64,000 nucleotides of DNA from positions 62,001 to 126,000 of the forward strand of contig CAZNRN010000005.1 in the NCBI GenBank assembly GCA_964575605.1. The letters are read 5' to 3'. The notes beneath the pieces are model-generated. The model was not told where the DNA came from. It was given only the letters and a program-made list of their open reading frames with translations, and ran no database searches. The position numbers and the translations under genes are program-made. Positions 25,323 through 33,119 of this stretch are shown here, in pieces. The stretch comes from JAPWJZ01 sp964575605 (GTDB lineage Bacteria > Pseudomonadota > Alphaproteobacteria > Micavibrionales > UBA2020). Every line of letters begins with the position of its first letter. Positions within the stretch are counted from its first letter, which is position 1.

Positions 25323-26177
25323 GTGACCGATCTTTTGGCCAGTATCAAAGAAGCAGACGCCGTCCGCGCTACCATCGGCGCGGAGGATTACACTGCCTTT
25401 CCCCCTGCACGCAAAGCGATCGACAGCGTTTATTCCGCCATCAAGGAAAACCCTGCGCTGCTGACCGAAACCGTTTTGTCGGCGCTGACCGTGCTGGCAG
25501 GGGCAAGCCCCTTCAAGGACATCAACGATGAAGGCGCCGAACTCCATCACCGGCAGAATATGTCGCAGGACGTCTGCCTGACCACGGCGCGGATGATCGG
25601 CCGCCTGCCATATGCCGCGCCGGAAAAATCGGTCGAAATCGTGGCGGCGCTGGAAAGCCTCGTCCAGGACAACCTCGACTACGATATCCGGCACGAGGCG
25701 ATCATGAGCCTCTGGATGCTGGCGGGGCGCGACAACCCGGCCAAGTTTCCCGCCATCGAGGCGCTGGAGCGGCAGGGCGCGTCCAACAGCTGCCATTACA
25801 TCCGCACCGGCGCGCGCGATAACCTGCTGTCGCTGGCCAAGGAAGACGACAAGGAACTGCTCCAGCGCGCCATCGCCGCGCAGATCAAGGGCGCCGAAGA
25901 CCCCGAGCTCGAGGCGCGCACACGCGCGCTGGCGCTGATCACAAGCCACATCAAATCGCCTGCCTGTACCTATGAAGAAGCCGAAAGCCTGATGCACCTG
26001 TTCGAAAAAGCTGCGGCAAAAGGGTGTGCCGACGGCGAGGCACTGCAATACTGGGCCGAACACGGCATCGCGGATATCCAGCGCAAGCGGCTCGACGATA
26101 TCGTGGCCTCGGGCGGCAAGACGCGGCATGATGTCCAGCCTATGAAGCCGCTGGCGCTGAAAAAACCGCAGAACTAA
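25323..26177 (+). CDS. Helical-repeat (HEAT-like) hypothetical protein
   Basis: The product has 284 residues and a GTG start behind GCAGGGGCTCC. The sequence is almost wholly helical, in pairs that resemble HEAT-type repeats (VCLTTARMIGRLPYA, DIRHEAIMSLWMLAGRD, YIRTGARDNLLSLAKED, RTRALALITSHIKS). It is probably a curved scaffold for protein binding. The C-terminus is KPLALKKPQN, like the tails of other unknown proteins here. There is no signal peptide. The exact family is not recognised. Confidence 0.65.
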   Translation: MTDLLASIKEADAVRATIGAEDYTAFPPARKAIDSVYSAIKENPALLTETVLSALTVLAGASPFKDINDEGAELHHRQNMSQDVCLTTARMIGRLPYAAPEKSVEIVAALESLVQDNLDYDIRHEAIMSLWMLAGRDNPAKFPAIEALERQGASNSCHYIRTGARDNLLSLAKEDDKELLQRAIAAQIKGAEDPELEARTRALALITSHIKSPACTYEEAESLMHLFEKAAAKGCADGEALQYWAEHGIADIQRKRLDDIVASGGKTRHDVQPMKPLALKKPQN

Positions 26178-26228
26178 ACCTCTCGCCGTTTGTTATATTC
26201 TTTCCTATGATGGGGATAAGGAGAACCT

Positions 26229-26459
26229 ATGCCGAAAGCCGGATGGCTGAAATCTTTCTTCGCCCGCTTTTACAACGATGGGCCCGAGATGCTGATGCCC
26301 GCCTTGAAGGACGCGCATCCGGAAGAGGAATTTCACGAGCAGGAACGTAAGCCGATGCCCAAAACGCAGCATACTGCCGCAACGCCGGATGACGGCAACG
26401 GCGATGACGGGGGCGGGGATGATGGCGGCGGCGTCCTTTTCGTGCCGCCCCACGGCTGA
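26229..26459 (+). CDS. Small acidic hypothetical protein
   Basis: The product has 76 residues, with AAGGAG six bases before the ATG. An N-terminal amphipathic helix (GWLKSFFARFYNDG) is followed by a hydrophilic linker and a Gly/Asp-rich stretch (DDGNGDDGGGDDGGG), then VLFVPPHG. The N-terminal helix resembles in character those of LNF proteins 4 and 5, but the LNF motif is absent. Function unknown. Confidence 0.55.
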   Translation: MPKAGWLKSFFARFYNDGPEMLMPALKDAHPEEEFHEQERKPMPKTQHTAATPDDGNGDDGGGDDGGGVLFVPPHG

Positions 26460-26483
26460 TAGCCAAGCGCCTGAAAAGGCGGG

Positions 26484-26528
26484 TATGTTTACATAATTAT
26501 TGACCTTTGGGCGGGCGGTTGCTATTTT
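26484..26528 (+). promoter_or_regulatory. Sigma-70 promoter with TTTACATAATT element
   Basis: TTGACC (26500-26505), 17 bases and TATTTT (26523-26528). TATGTTTACATAATTA (26484-26499) abuts the -35 box, almost the same as before 21786. Confidence 0.68.
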
Positions 26529-26549
26529 CCGGCAGTAGCGAAGAGGTTC

Positions 26550-26798
26550 ATGGTGCCTATTACAGACCCCAAAAGACTGCTGGAAGCCGAGGCCACAGCC
26601 CCTGCGTCCGCCCTGCAGCCCGGCGGCAAGATAAAGCTGAATTTCAGCCGCATAAGCAAGAATAGCGTCGAAAAAATGGCGCGGCAGTCGCTCTACGTCC
26701 ATCGCGCGCGCACGCCCGAGGGCTTCGAAATGCCCGATCCGGTCGAGAAAATCGGCACCTGGCCGATGCCGCGGACACGGGGTCCCGTCACGACCTGA
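26550..26798 (+). CDS. LNF-motif protein 6
   Basis: The product has 82 residues. GAAGAGG precedes an ATG (26550) with a GTG directly after it. The shared motif GKIKLNFSRISKNSVEKMAR is at about residues 26-45. It is followed by a basic/Pro stretch and MPDPVEKIGTWPMP. No other domain is present, so the motif itself must be the main functional part. Its separate promoter with the LNF-type element ties it to the family although it lies 4 kb from the other members. Confidence 0.65.
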   Translation: MVPITDPKRLLEAEATAPASALQPGGKIKLNFSRISKNSVEKMARQSLYVHRARTPEGFEMPDPVEKIGTWPMPRTRGPVTT

Positions 26799-26891
26799 AC
26801 AAGCTTTTCAAGGGTTTATGCCGGAGGCGGCATTTCATTCTTGTTTATGGAGCGTAAGTGGTGTAATTTCCCGTCCACTTTCGACCCCGAT

Positions 26892-26966
26892 GCTGTTGTA
26901 GCTCAGTGGTAGAGCACCCCCTTGGTAAGGGGGAGGTCGAGCGTTCAATCCGCTTCAACAGCACCA
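26892..26966 (+). tRNA. tRNA-Thr (GGT anticodon)
   Basis: The cloverleaf is complete. The acceptor GCTGTTG pairs with CAACAGC, the D-arm is GCTCAGTGGTAGAGC, and the anticodon stem CCCCC/GGGGG holds loop TTGGTAA with anticodon GGT (reads ACC and ACU). The T-loop is TTCAATC. CCA is encoded (26964-26966). Confidence 0.97.
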
Positions 26967-27027
26967 TTTCTTCCAGTTCGTTTCGGTATTATCATCATCC
27001 GCATCATTTGAACCGGAGGGATTTCCT

Positions 27028-27885
27028 ATGCGCCACGTTGTTTTCACACTAGCCGCCGTTGCCTTGCTTTCTGCGCCCGCCATGGCCGAGCTGGGAGGCA
27101 ACACTGGCAGCACCCTCAAGGTCGCGCCCCGCGCGCAATTGCAAAACACCGCGCCCCGCGCGCAATTACAGGTTCAGGACGAAACGCAAACGCGTGTCGC
27201 GCCGCAGGCGAAATCCCTGATGCGGGCGCCTGCCGCGAACACCGCCGCACCTGCGACATCCGCCGGCACGACATCGAAGCCGCGCGACACCGCCAGCGGC
27301 CAGCCGACAGGCAAACGTACGCACAAGCCGCTCACCTCGCAGGCAAAGAGCAACACCGGCCTTGGCCAGCAGCAGAAAAAGCACGGCAGCAGCGTGACTG
27401 TCACGGGTGACTCGCCGCTGAAGATCGACGGCGGCTCGTCCGTCAGGGTCGAGCACAGCACGCTTGAAACCGGCAGCACCGTAACCGTCACCGAAACCGC
27501 CCCCGTCAAAGTTGATGGCAGTACGACCACGACTGACTCGACTGTCACGGTTACTGAAAGCGGCCCCGTTAAAGTCGAGGGCCGCCCCGTTCAAACCGAC
27601 AGCACGGTCACTTTTACTGAAGGCGGACCCGTCAAGGTAGAGGGCAGCAGCACCACTACGACGGATTCAACTGTCACCATCACAGGCGGCGAACCTGTAA
27701 AGGTTGAAGGCGGTACGCTTGAAACCGACAGCACCGTGACCGTCACCGACAGCGCCCCCTTTAAGGTCGAGGGCGGCACCACGACGACTGATTCAACCGT
27801 CACAGTGACCGAAGGTTCGACGTTCAAAGCCGACGGCACAACGCCGCCTGCCGATGGCGAGGAAAAGAAAGACGATAAGCCTTAA
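27028..27885 (+). CDS. Secreted tandem-repeat protein
   Basis: The product has 285 residues. GGAGGG lies seven bases before the ATG. A signal peptide ends at AMA (residue 20). Residues 31-49 contain a short duplicated piece (APRAQLQ). After a basic, Ala/Thr-rich linker, seven repeats of about 21 residues (121-276) follow the pattern STVTVT..xPVKVEGxTxxTD. This suggests a regular beta structure, such as a solenoid or adhesin-like stalk. The end is charged (EEKKDDKP). No anchor is seen. A surface or extracellular role is inferred. Confidence 0.7.
   Translation: MRHVVFTLAAVALLSAPAMAELGGNTGSTLKVAPRAQLQNTAPRAQLQVQDETQTRVAPQAKSLMRAPAANTAAPATSAGTTSKPRDTASGQPTGKRTHKPLTSQAKSNTGLGQQQKKHGSSVTVTGDSPLKIDGGSSVRVEHSTLETGSTVTVTETAPVKVDGSTTTTDSTVTVTESGPVKVEGRPVQTDSTVTFTEGGPVKVEGSSTTTTDSTVTITGGEPVKVEGGTLETDSTVTVTDSAPFKVEGGTTTTDSTVTVTEGSTFKADGTTPPADGEEKKDDKP
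27388..27855 (+). repeat. Coding tandem repeat, about 63 bases x 7
   Basis: Seven in-frame units of about 21 codons encode STVTVT-x-PVKVEG-type repeats. The DNA copies have diverged at third positions, so the repeat is old or selected at protein level, not a recent slip. Confidence 0.85.
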
Positions 27886-27891
27886 TCGATT

Positions 27892-28386
27892 TTAAGGTGT
27901 CGGCGGCAAAACCTTGTCGCGTACTTTATCCGTATCGAGCTTTGCCTGCGGATTGGCATAGCTGAAGCCGTTGCCGCGGCGCAGGCCGTCGGCAACGTCG
28001 CCATAAACGCGGAGCGCAAGGCCCGCGGCCTGTTTATCCGAAGAAAGACGGAAGGCGCGGCGGATGGAGGCAAGTGCCTCTGCATCGCGGTTGGGCAGGT
28101 CGACATTGACGGTGCCGGTCAGGTAATCCGCACGCTCGCCCAGCCGCGCGGTTGCGACAGCAGAGGACTTGCTGAGGAATTCGTCTGGGCCATGCCACGC
28201 ACTGCCCGTTTCAATCACATCGCCCTTTGCCACTGCGGGCGTCACCTGCACCATAAAGGCCACGGCTTCCTTCAGCGCGGCTTTAACCTTGCGGTTCGGG
28301 CGCACGCCGGCCTTGATGTTGAATTGCTCCGCCAGATTGAGTGCGCGGGCGTAATCCGATTTACGGAGCGTAACGGGTTTGGACAT
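27892..28386 (-). CDS. Hypothetical protein
   Basis: The product has 164 residues and no recognised family. AGAAAG precedes the ATG. The N-terminal half is helical and basic (LRKSDYARALNLAEQF, RKVKAALKEAVAFMVQV). The C-terminal half has SIRRAFRLSSDKQAAGLALR and ends VLPPTP. It is soluble, with no signal peptide. It is the last gene of a minus-strand run with the peptidase and the membrane-protein genes at 28398 and 29216. Confidence 0.6.
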   Translation of the reverse strand: MSKPVTLRKSDYARALNLAEQFNIKAGVRPNRKVKAALKEAVAFMVQVTPAVAKGDVIETGSAWHGPDEFLSKSSAVATARLGERADYLTGTVNVDLPNRDAEALASIRRAFRLSSDKQAAGLALRVYGDVADGLRRGNGFSYANPQAKLDTDKVRDKVLPPTP

Positions 28387-28397
28387 AGCTGTTCTTT

Positions 28398-29210
28398 CTA
28401 TGGTTTGGGCGCTTTGGGTGCGGGGGATGCCGCTTTAACGGTGGGCGTCATGAAGGGGGTCAGGACCTTGCCCTCGGTGACTTCCTGGTCTGGTTTTCCT
28501 TTTTCAAAGACTGTCGCGGGCTTGCCGCCCAGCAGTTCGACATTATTGCCGCGGATGCGCAGGGCGGAGCCTTCGCGCACGCCGATGATGGGCGTGTCGT
28601 TTTCCTCGTGGTACTGGTGCAGGCGGTCGGCGCGGCTTTCGCCGGCGTAGGGGATGATTTTTCCGTCTTCCTCGTAATGGAACCTGCCGTCGACATAGTG
28701 CGGGTTGATCTGGAAGGGCACCAAACCCATGGCATCGAAATCGCGCGGCGCCACGATAGGCATGTCGTTGGTGGTCATGATAGTGGGGCCCGTCACGTTG
28801 ATGCCCGCGGATGCGCCCATGTAGGGGAAACCCTCGAGCGCCTTGTCGCGTATCGCTTCCAGCAAGCCTGTCTTTTGCAGCTTGTCGAGCAGGCGGAAGG
28901 TATTGCCGCCCGTCACGAAAACGCCGTCGACTTTGTCAAGTTCGGCGACCGGGTCGGCCACAGTATGCGCGGAGACGATTTTAACGCCCAGCGGTTCCAG
29001 CCATTTTTTGGTTTTTTCCACCGCCGCATCCTGGTCGCCCAGCGCATAGGCGACATACAGGATGGTCTTGGGGTTTTCCGGCGAGGCGCCAAACAGCTCC
29101 TGCACCGTTTCCGCGCGCTTCGACGCCAGCGCGCCGTTGCTGAGCAGCAGCAGGTTCAGCCGGTCGCGTTTGGCCGACGATACGTTGAAATCTTTCGCGG
29201 GTTTGGTCAT
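28398..29210 (-). CDS. Peptidase E family (S51) protein
   Basis: The product has 270 residues. The nucleophile lies in YMGASAGINVTGP, the GxSAG motif of dipeptidase E and cyanophycinase-type Ser peptidases. It is preceded by VDGVFVTGGNTFRLLDKL, also conserved. PepE cleaves Asp-X dipeptides. The Ser is followed by the usual TNDMP segment. A Pro/Ala/Lys tail ends KAPKP. The gene is separated by five bases from the membrane-protein gene upstream. Confidence 0.82.
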   Translation of the reverse strand: MTKPAKDFNVSSAKRDRLNLLLLSNGALASKRAETVQELFGASPENPKTILYVAYALGDQDAAVEKTKKWLEPLGVKIVSAHTVADPVAELDKVDGVFVTGGNTFRLLDKLQKTGLLEAIRDKALEGFPYMGASAGINVTGPTIMTTNDMPIVAPRDFDAMGLVPFQINPHYVDGRFHYEEDGKIIPYAGESRADRLHQYHEENDTPIIGVREGSALRIRGNNVELLGGKPATVFEKGKPDQEVTEGKVLTPFMTPTVKAASPAPKAPKP

Positions 29211-29215
29211 CTGTC

Positions 29216-29845
29216 TTAGGGGCGCGGCGGCGTGGGGACGTTGACGGGCTTCGGCGCGGGTGCTTCGACCTTTGCTTCGGGCGAGGCGGCCTTCTCGAAA
29301 CCGGGCTGTGCTTCCAGCGTGCCGACTTTGGGCGCGGGGGACAGGTTGGGTGCGGGCAGGGCGGGCGTTTTCTGCGCCTTGGCTGCTTTTGCATTCTGGA
29401 TGGTGTCGCGGACGGCGGTATAGGCGTTGCCCAGCAGCTGCGCGCTGCCGACGGCCATCAGCGCCGCGCCGCCCAGCACCAGCAGCGGGGGAAGGACAGC
29501 CGTGCTGCCCATGCCTAGTGCGAAACCGCCAATAAAGAAGCTGAGCGCCCCCGTCCAGCCCACGCCAAGGCTGTCGGCTGCTTTTGCAAGGCGGGATTTC
29601 CAGCCGGGCTTTGTATCTTCTGTTTTACCCGCCAGCGTCTTGACGCCCTGCCAAGCCTGCCTGCCGCCTGCCGCCAGCGCGATGCCGCCGAAGATGGCCG
29701 CGGAAACGACCGGCAATCCGGCGAGGAAGGCAACGCCCAGCGCTACCGTGCCGACGCCAGCAACAACCTTTGTCAGCGCACCTGCACCCGTGAGGAATTT
29801 TTTAAGAGGGCTGACAGAGTCCTGCTGTGCGGCGGGGGCGTCCAT
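29216..29845 (-). CDS. Hypothetical membrane protein
   Basis: The product has 209 residues. The start MDAPAAQQD has AAGG nine bases upstream; an ATG three codons earlier abuts the same AAGG. Two Gly/Ala-rich hydrophobic pairs (VVAGVGTVALGVAFLAGLPV with SAAIFGGIALAAGG, and LSFFIGGFALGMGSTAVLPP with LLVLGGAALMAVG) suggest four short membrane helices. The tail is rich in Pro, Ala and Lys and ends PTPPRP. A good promoter is seen at 29880-29908 and probably drives the three-gene run. Confidence 0.65.
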   Translation of the reverse strand: MDAPAAQQDSVSPLKKFLTGAGALTKVVAGVGTVALGVAFLAGLPVVSAAIFGGIALAAGGRQAWQGVKTLAGKTEDTKPGWKSRLAKAADSLGVGWTGALSFFIGGFALGMGSTAVLPPLLVLGGAALMAVGSAQLLGNAYTAVRDTIQNAKAAKAQKTPALPAPNLSPAPKVGTLEAQPGFEKAASPEAKVEAPAPKPVNVPTPPRP

Positions 29846-29879
29846 GTGGGTCATCCTTGTAATCTGTTGAGTTGAGATA

Positions 29880-29908
29880 TGTATAATTAGGGTTGTCCGA
29901 AGCGTCAA
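29880..29908 (-). promoter_or_regulatory. Sigma-70 promoter for the 29845-27892 run
   Basis: On the minus strand TTGACG (29908-29903), 17 bases and TATACA (29885-29880), about 35 bases before the start codon. It lies in the 314-base gap 29846-30159. The rest of that gap is AT-rich near 29920-29960 and otherwise holds only the plus-strand promoter and hairpin listed next. Confidence 0.7.
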
Positions 29909-30042
29909 GGCGTATCATCTATCATATTGAAATAACTAAATATAAAGTAATTTATTTTTCAGATTGCAGTTAGCTGCCGGATTTAGTAATCTCCCTTCAA
30001 GCCAGCATAGATACCGGGCAGCGCGGTTTTCCTTAAGTGGAT

Positions 30043-30072
30043 TTGTTTCTCGCCTGCCGCCTCGACTAATAT
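30043..30072 (+). promoter_or_regulatory. Promoter upstream of 5' hairpin
   Basis: TTGTTT (30043-30048), 18 bases and TAATAT (30067-30072). The predicted start near 30079 coincides with the first base of a long hairpin. Confidence 0.45.
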
Positions 30073-30077
30073 GCTCC

Positions 30078-30113
30078 AAAACAACCACGAACTTTTTTGT
30101 TCGAGGTTGTTTT
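30078..30113 (+). other. Long hairpin at predicted mRNA 5' end
   Basis: AAAACAACC-A-CGAAC (30078-30092) pairs with GTTCG-A-GGTTGTTTT (30099-30113) with one A.A mismatch and a loop of six T. It lies 46 bases before the ATG at 30160. It may be a terminator for leftward or upstream transcripts, or a 5' stem-loop that protects or controls the short mRNA. Confidence 0.6.
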
Positions 30114-30159
30114 TCTCCCCTGAAAAGCCGCTTCGGATTTAGCCAGAGGAGGAACGACC

Positions 30160-30414
30160 ATGTCCACCATCGTCATTACGTTGCGCAAAGATACCAAGGC
30201 AGGCGACATCGGCGCCGCGCTGAAGGAAATCTGCTCTATCCAGGAAGTTTTCAACGTGCAGGCCGTATACCCGGCAGATGCAGCCGCCGGCCGCGGGCTC
30301 CATTACACCGCGGACCTGACGGAGAATGCTGATAAGGGCAAGGTGCTCGAGGCAGTCAAGGCCGCGCCGTTTGTACAGGGCGCTTACGTGCCGCCGCTGC
30401 GCAAACTGCTCTAA
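30160..30414 (+). CDS. Small hypothetical alpha/beta protein
   Basis: The product has 84 residues. AGGAGG, a near-perfect ribosome site, lies eight bases before the ATG, so strong translation is expected. The pattern strand-helix-strand-strand-helix-strand (TIVITLR, DIGAALKEICSIQEVF, AVYPAD, LHYTADL, KVLEAVKAAPFVQGAYV) suggests a small ferredoxin-like fold, resembling protease-propeptide or ACT-size domains. No family is named. The gene is monocistronic with a structured leader. Confidence 0.65.
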   Translation: MSTIVITLRKDTKAGDIGAALKEICSIQEVFNVQAVYPADAAAGRGLHYTADLTENADKGKVLEAVKAAPFVQGAYVPPLRKLL

Positions 30415-30420
30415 ACCAGA

Positions 30421-31026
30421 TTATTTGGTTTCGAGATAGGCGGCGTCGGTCAGCACCAGCTCTTTTTCAGGGCTGACAGCTTCGCCGTATACGACCTTTT
30501 CCTTGTGATCAGGGCCCATCGTCGTGCCGGAATAATCGCGCGCGACGCAATGCGGCTTCACGCCGTTCAGCCAGTGCTGGATGGACAGAAACACGCCACC
30601 GCCCTTGCCGAAGACACCGCCGTGCAGGTGGTGGGGCTTCACGCGGATGGCGTGCCCTCGCAGCTTGGCCGTCTTGAGCGGGCCGCCGTCTTCGCAGATG
30701 TCGGATTCAAGGTTGGTGAATTTGCCCGAGTGCGACAGGCGGTAGTTGCCGCCCATGTAGATTTCGATGCTGTCGACGTTCGGATGCACGTGTTCGGGGA
30801 TGATGGTGCCTTCGGGCACGATGAACATCTGCACCTGGAACTGGCCTTCGCGGAACATCAGCAGGGAGGTGACGTTTTCGACGCGGTCCACCGCCCCATG
30901 GAAAGGCACGGCGCCCAGGACGTTCATGTTCTTCATGAACCAGCGGGCGAATTTCTGCAATTCGTCCAGCTGCTGCTGCGGCCTTGCCGTTTTTTGCGGG
31001 GTGGTGGCTTTTTGCGGTTCGCCCAT
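30421..31026 (-). CDS. Cupin-like protein
   Basis: The product has 201 residues from MGEPQKATTP (AAAGGAAA upstream). A cupin core is visible: IVPEGTIIPEHVHPNVDSIEIYMGG gives the first motif (seen in parts PEHVHPNVDS and IEIYMGG) with metal-ligand His and Glu. VKPHHLHGGVFGKGG provides the second with further His. It may be a metal-dependent dioxygenase, isomerase or ligand-binding protein. The N-terminal 20 residues are a basic Gln/Pro linker. Substrate unknown. Confidence 0.65.
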   Translation of the reverse strand: MGEPQKATTPQKTARPQQQLDELQKFARWFMKNMNVLGAVPFHGAVDRVENVTSLLMFREGQFQVQMFIVPEGTIIPEHVHPNVDSIEIYMGGNYRLSHSGKFTNLESDICEDGGPLKTAKLRGHAIRVKPHHLHGGVFGKGGGVFLSIQHWLNGVKPHCVARDYSGTTMGPDHKEKVVYGEAVSPEKELVLTDAAYLETK

Positions 31027-31118
31027 GGGAATTTTCCTTTGATTGAGGCTAATTCCATAGCGCATTTACCGCCCCGGCGAAAGGGGGTTTCGGCTAATGC
31101 TGTTATTTCAAGGACTTT

Positions 31119-31895
31119 TTAGAACTCGAAGGTCAGGCCATCGTACGCCAGCGCCACGTTGTCGGGCAGCATCTTGCTGACCGTGTCGTAGTCGATGGTG
31201 TAGTCGAGGTGGGTGAAATAGGTTTTCTTGGGCTTGAACTTTTCGGCCCAGGCCAGCGACTTTTCGACATAGGAATGCGATTTGTCGGTGCCGGTCAGGC
31301 AGTTGCAATCCACCATCCAGACGTCGAGGCCGTAGAGGTGTTCTTCGGCTTCGGGCGGGAAGTCGTTCACGTCGGTCGAATAGGCGAAATTGCCGATACG
31401 CAGGCCGACCGACTTGATGCGGCCGTGCAGCTGCCAGAAGGTCTGCATTTCGAGCGTGCCGATTTTCATCTTTTGCGGAGGGATCATCTCGACCCAGTAG
31501 GGTCGCGCGGTGCCGGTGTATTCAAGGGCGATGGCGGGGTCGAACATATACCACCAGACTTTTTCGATGTCGCGGCGGGTGAAACGGTCGACATACATGG
31601 GCAGGTGGACGCCGTCGCGGTGCGACATCAGGATGGGCAGGTGGAACATGCCCGCGATATGGTCGGCATGCGGATGGGTGAAGAACAGCGCATCGAATTT
31701 GCTGATATTGTGGCGCGCCAGTTGTTCCTTCACGTCGGGGCCCATGTCGACCAGCATGGTGGTCTTGCCGTCGTCGACGAAAATAGAAGGGGTCGTGCGC
31801 TTGTTGCGCGGCTGTTTGGGGTCGCAGGCGCCCCAGCCGCCGCCCGCATAGGGCACGCCATAGGCCGAGCCGGAACCGAGGACGGTGATTTTCAT
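31119..31895 (-). CDS. MBL-fold metallo-hydrolase (PhnP-like)
   Basis: The product has 258 residues. ITVLGSGSAYGVP at the N-terminus and the zinc motif FFTHPHADHIAGM (HxHxDH) mark a metallo-beta-lactamase fold close to PhnP-type phosphodiesterases. Later ligands are likely in STDVNDFP and THLDYTIDYD. It acts in the cytoplasm. It starts in an ATGA overlap with the broken nucleotidyltransferase gene, so the two were once translated together. Related enzymes cleave cyclic phosphodiesters; the substrate here is unknown. Confidence 0.85.
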   Translation of the reverse strand: MKITVLGSGSAYGVPYAGGGWGACDPKQPRNKRTTPSIFVDDGKTTMLVDMGPDVKEQLARHNISKFDALFFTHPHADHIAGMFHLPILMSHRDGVHLPMYVDRFTRRDIEKVWWYMFDPAIALEYTGTARPYWVEMIPPQKMKIGTLEMQTFWQLHGRIKSVGLRIGNFAYSTDVNDFPPEAEEHLYGLDVWMVDCNCLTGTDKSHSYVEKSLAWAEKFKPKKTYFTHLDYTIDYDTVSKMLPDNVALAYDGLTFEF

Positions 31896-32942
31896 CCGTG
31901 TTTCCTTTCGCGGCGCGGGCAGACGGGCTTGCGCTGCACATATTTTTCCGCGTCGGTTTTCAACACGTTCTTTTCAAAGAATTCGATTGCCTCGCGCTGG
32001 TTTTCATAGCGGTCGGGGAAAGCCTTTTGCAGCACGAATTTGCCCAGCGCCAGCGTGTCGGCCAGCTTCTGGTTCGACATCGGCTGCGGGAAAAGCTTTT
32101 CTAGCATGTCAGCGGCCTTCTGCATTTCCTTGTCGCCGTTCTCGCGCGAGAAGCGCACGATCTCGTCGCCCAGCCAGATGGGCGAATAGCCGGTCGATTT
32201 ATAACCGGTCAGCACCTGCAGGAATTCGATGGCCGAGGTGACGATGCCTTCGTTGTCGAAAACCGTGCGCGACATCTGGCCGCGCTTCAGGTGCTTGTTG
32301 GCGACGTACAGGTTGATCAGCAGTTCCTGCATCAGCAATTCCATGCGCTCGCCGGTCGAGGTGCCGGAGGTATGGCGCGTGATGAAGTCTTTCGCGCTGT
32401 CGGGCAGGGGGCAGGCCTTGGTGCCGTGGGTGTCGATCCAGCGCGTCGCGTCCGGGTCTTTCGCGAACATGCGCGGCTTGATGGTGGTGGGGGAAGCGGG
32501 CGGCACGCCCTGCATCGCCATGTAGAGGTCGAACTGGTAAATCTTGTCGGCGTGGTCTTTGCTCTGCGCCACGAACATGAACCCTATGCCGCCGTAATCC
32601 TTCACCAGGCGGTCGTGGCAGTTAGTAATAATGCGGCCCCTGGATTCCAAGTAGCCGCACACTGTATCGTAAACTTCATCAAGCTTGTCGGGGGAGACCA
32701 CGGTGAAAAGGTCGATGTCCGAGTGGGTGTCGGCGCCGTCCGCGCCCGAGCGATCCCCGCAGGTAGGCTTCTTCAAGAAGCCCTTTGTCCCGCAGCAGCT
32801 CGAAACATCCCTTCAGGAGGTCGGCCTGCGGCAGGTGTTCCTGCTCTGTGACCTTGAGGTGGCTGTTCAGCTCGACATCAGACGCACCTTTGGTCTTGTC
32901 GGCTTCGCCGCCAGCCTTGGTGAAATCGCACTTTAACCGCAT
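31892..32942 (-). pseudogene. Nucleotidyltransferase gene split by a frameshift
   Basis: Two overlapping frames together make one nucleotidyltransferase of about 350 residues. The first (ATG 32942, GGGAG eight bases upstream) ends its recognisable part at EEAYLRGSLGRG. The second continues with ADTHSDIDLFTVV and runs to 31892. The family motif is GSxxRGxADxxSDIDL, so the reading frame breaks exactly inside the catalytic motif, near 32715-32735, where the DNA is a GC-rich CGCGGACGGCGCCGA run. The rest (FDLYMAMQGV, LLMQELLINLYVANKHLKRG) is intact. This is either a true frameshift mutation, programmed slippage or an assembly error. The downstream MBL gene overlaps its stop by four bases. Confidence 0.75.
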
Positions 32943-33119
32943 GGTCCCGCTCCCAACGATATTATGCAATACTGCAATGCGGCACATTTATACCGAGACT
33001 TACAGGGAAGTCAAGGAGGGTGCATTTTAGTCAATATTTACAATGGCATATAAAATACGCATTTTTGAACATGCGACAAGATTCTGAAAAATAAGACCGC
33101 GATTCTGTACAGGAAAGGC

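Noticed and set aside
27388..27855. Possible CRISPR-like repeat array
   Set aside because: The repeats are coding, in frame, about 63 bases without unique spacers, and the unit sequence varies at third positions.
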